Part shown: positions 63,992-64,000 of the stretch, piece after piece
How the letters are laid out: every line of letters begins with the position of its first letter
How positions within the stretch are numbered: the stretch's first letter is position 1
Source: Mariniblastus sp.
GTDB taxonomy: Bacteria; Planctomycetota; Planctomycetia; Pirellulales; Pirellulaceae
Length of the DNA: 64,000 bases
NCBI GenBank assembly: GCA_029251085.1
Contig: JAQXDZ010000061.1
Location: 46,210-110,209 of the forward strand
Direction of reading: 5' to 3'
Position numbers and translations under genes: made by a program
Notes under the pieces: model-generated
What the model was told of the DNA's origin: nothing
What the model saw: only the letters and a program-made list of their open reading frames with translations
Databases searched by the model: none

Positions 63992-64000
63992 TTTTGCGGA

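Overview
The window looks like a chromosomal segment of a planctomycete, probably Pirellulales-like. This is an inference from gene content; no rRNA was seen. Support comes from a BBP7-like outer-membrane beta-barrel protein, large secreted beta-propeller and sulfatase-like proteins, lpxK (lipid A), McsA/McsB-type arginine kinase genes, thrS-infC, and a 29-residue arginine/lysine-rich peptide gene. I see no phage genes, insertion sequences, CRISPR array, rRNA or convincing tRNA. It reads as core chromosome with lineage-specific genes between housekeeping ones.

Layout. 0-6.4 kb (minus strand): hpf-ptsN-ptsH, a large secreted BNR beta-propeller protein, then thyA-folA. 6.6-11.1 kb (plus): a DMT transporter, a GT2-like protein, a radical SAM protein and a small membrane protein. 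11.1-23.1 kb (minus): a 4Fe-4S protein, an FHA protein, a radical SAM enzyme translationally coupled to a GcvH-like protein, a PQQ propeller, an acyl-ligase/aldehyde dehydrogenase/Fe-alcohol dehydrogenase cluster, and mcsA-mcsB'-mcsB. 23.4-29.5 kb (plus): trpE, an aldehyde dehydrogenase, hpt and two GT4 glycosyltransferases. 29.5-39.3 kb is mixed: DMT and APC transporters, the small basic peptide, infA, two secreted proteins, a YceH family protein and lpxK. 39.3-50.4 kb: a 1380-aa glycosidase-like protein, a sulfatase-like protein, pyrE, the barrel protein, infC and thrS. 50.7-53.4 kb: two convergent genes whose reading frames are each interrupted by one in-frame TGA exactly at a redox-active cysteine position, followed by a RidA protein. 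53.4-64 kb: thrC, a hybrid histidine kinase, an aminotransferase, a sterol-desaturase-like membrane enzyme, ferritin and several small proteins.

The most striking observation is at 50.77-52.83 kb. A TlpA/thioredoxin-like lipoprotein has W-TGA-P-P-C where WCPPC is expected. An AhpD/carboxymuconolactone-decarboxylase-like protein has C-F-Y-TGA-x3-H where CxxCxxxH is expected. In both, the frame continues after the TGA into the rest of the fold, and a hairpin with a G-initial apical loop lies at a SECIS-compatible distance. I read them as two neighbouring selenoproteins that gene callers split into four fragments. Other leads: a second McsB with an altered catalytic loop and a C-terminal UVR motif; infC apparently starting at ATT; a LuxE/LuxC-like acid-reduction cluster; a radical SAM/H-protein pair; and the 29-aa basic protein missing from the ORF track.
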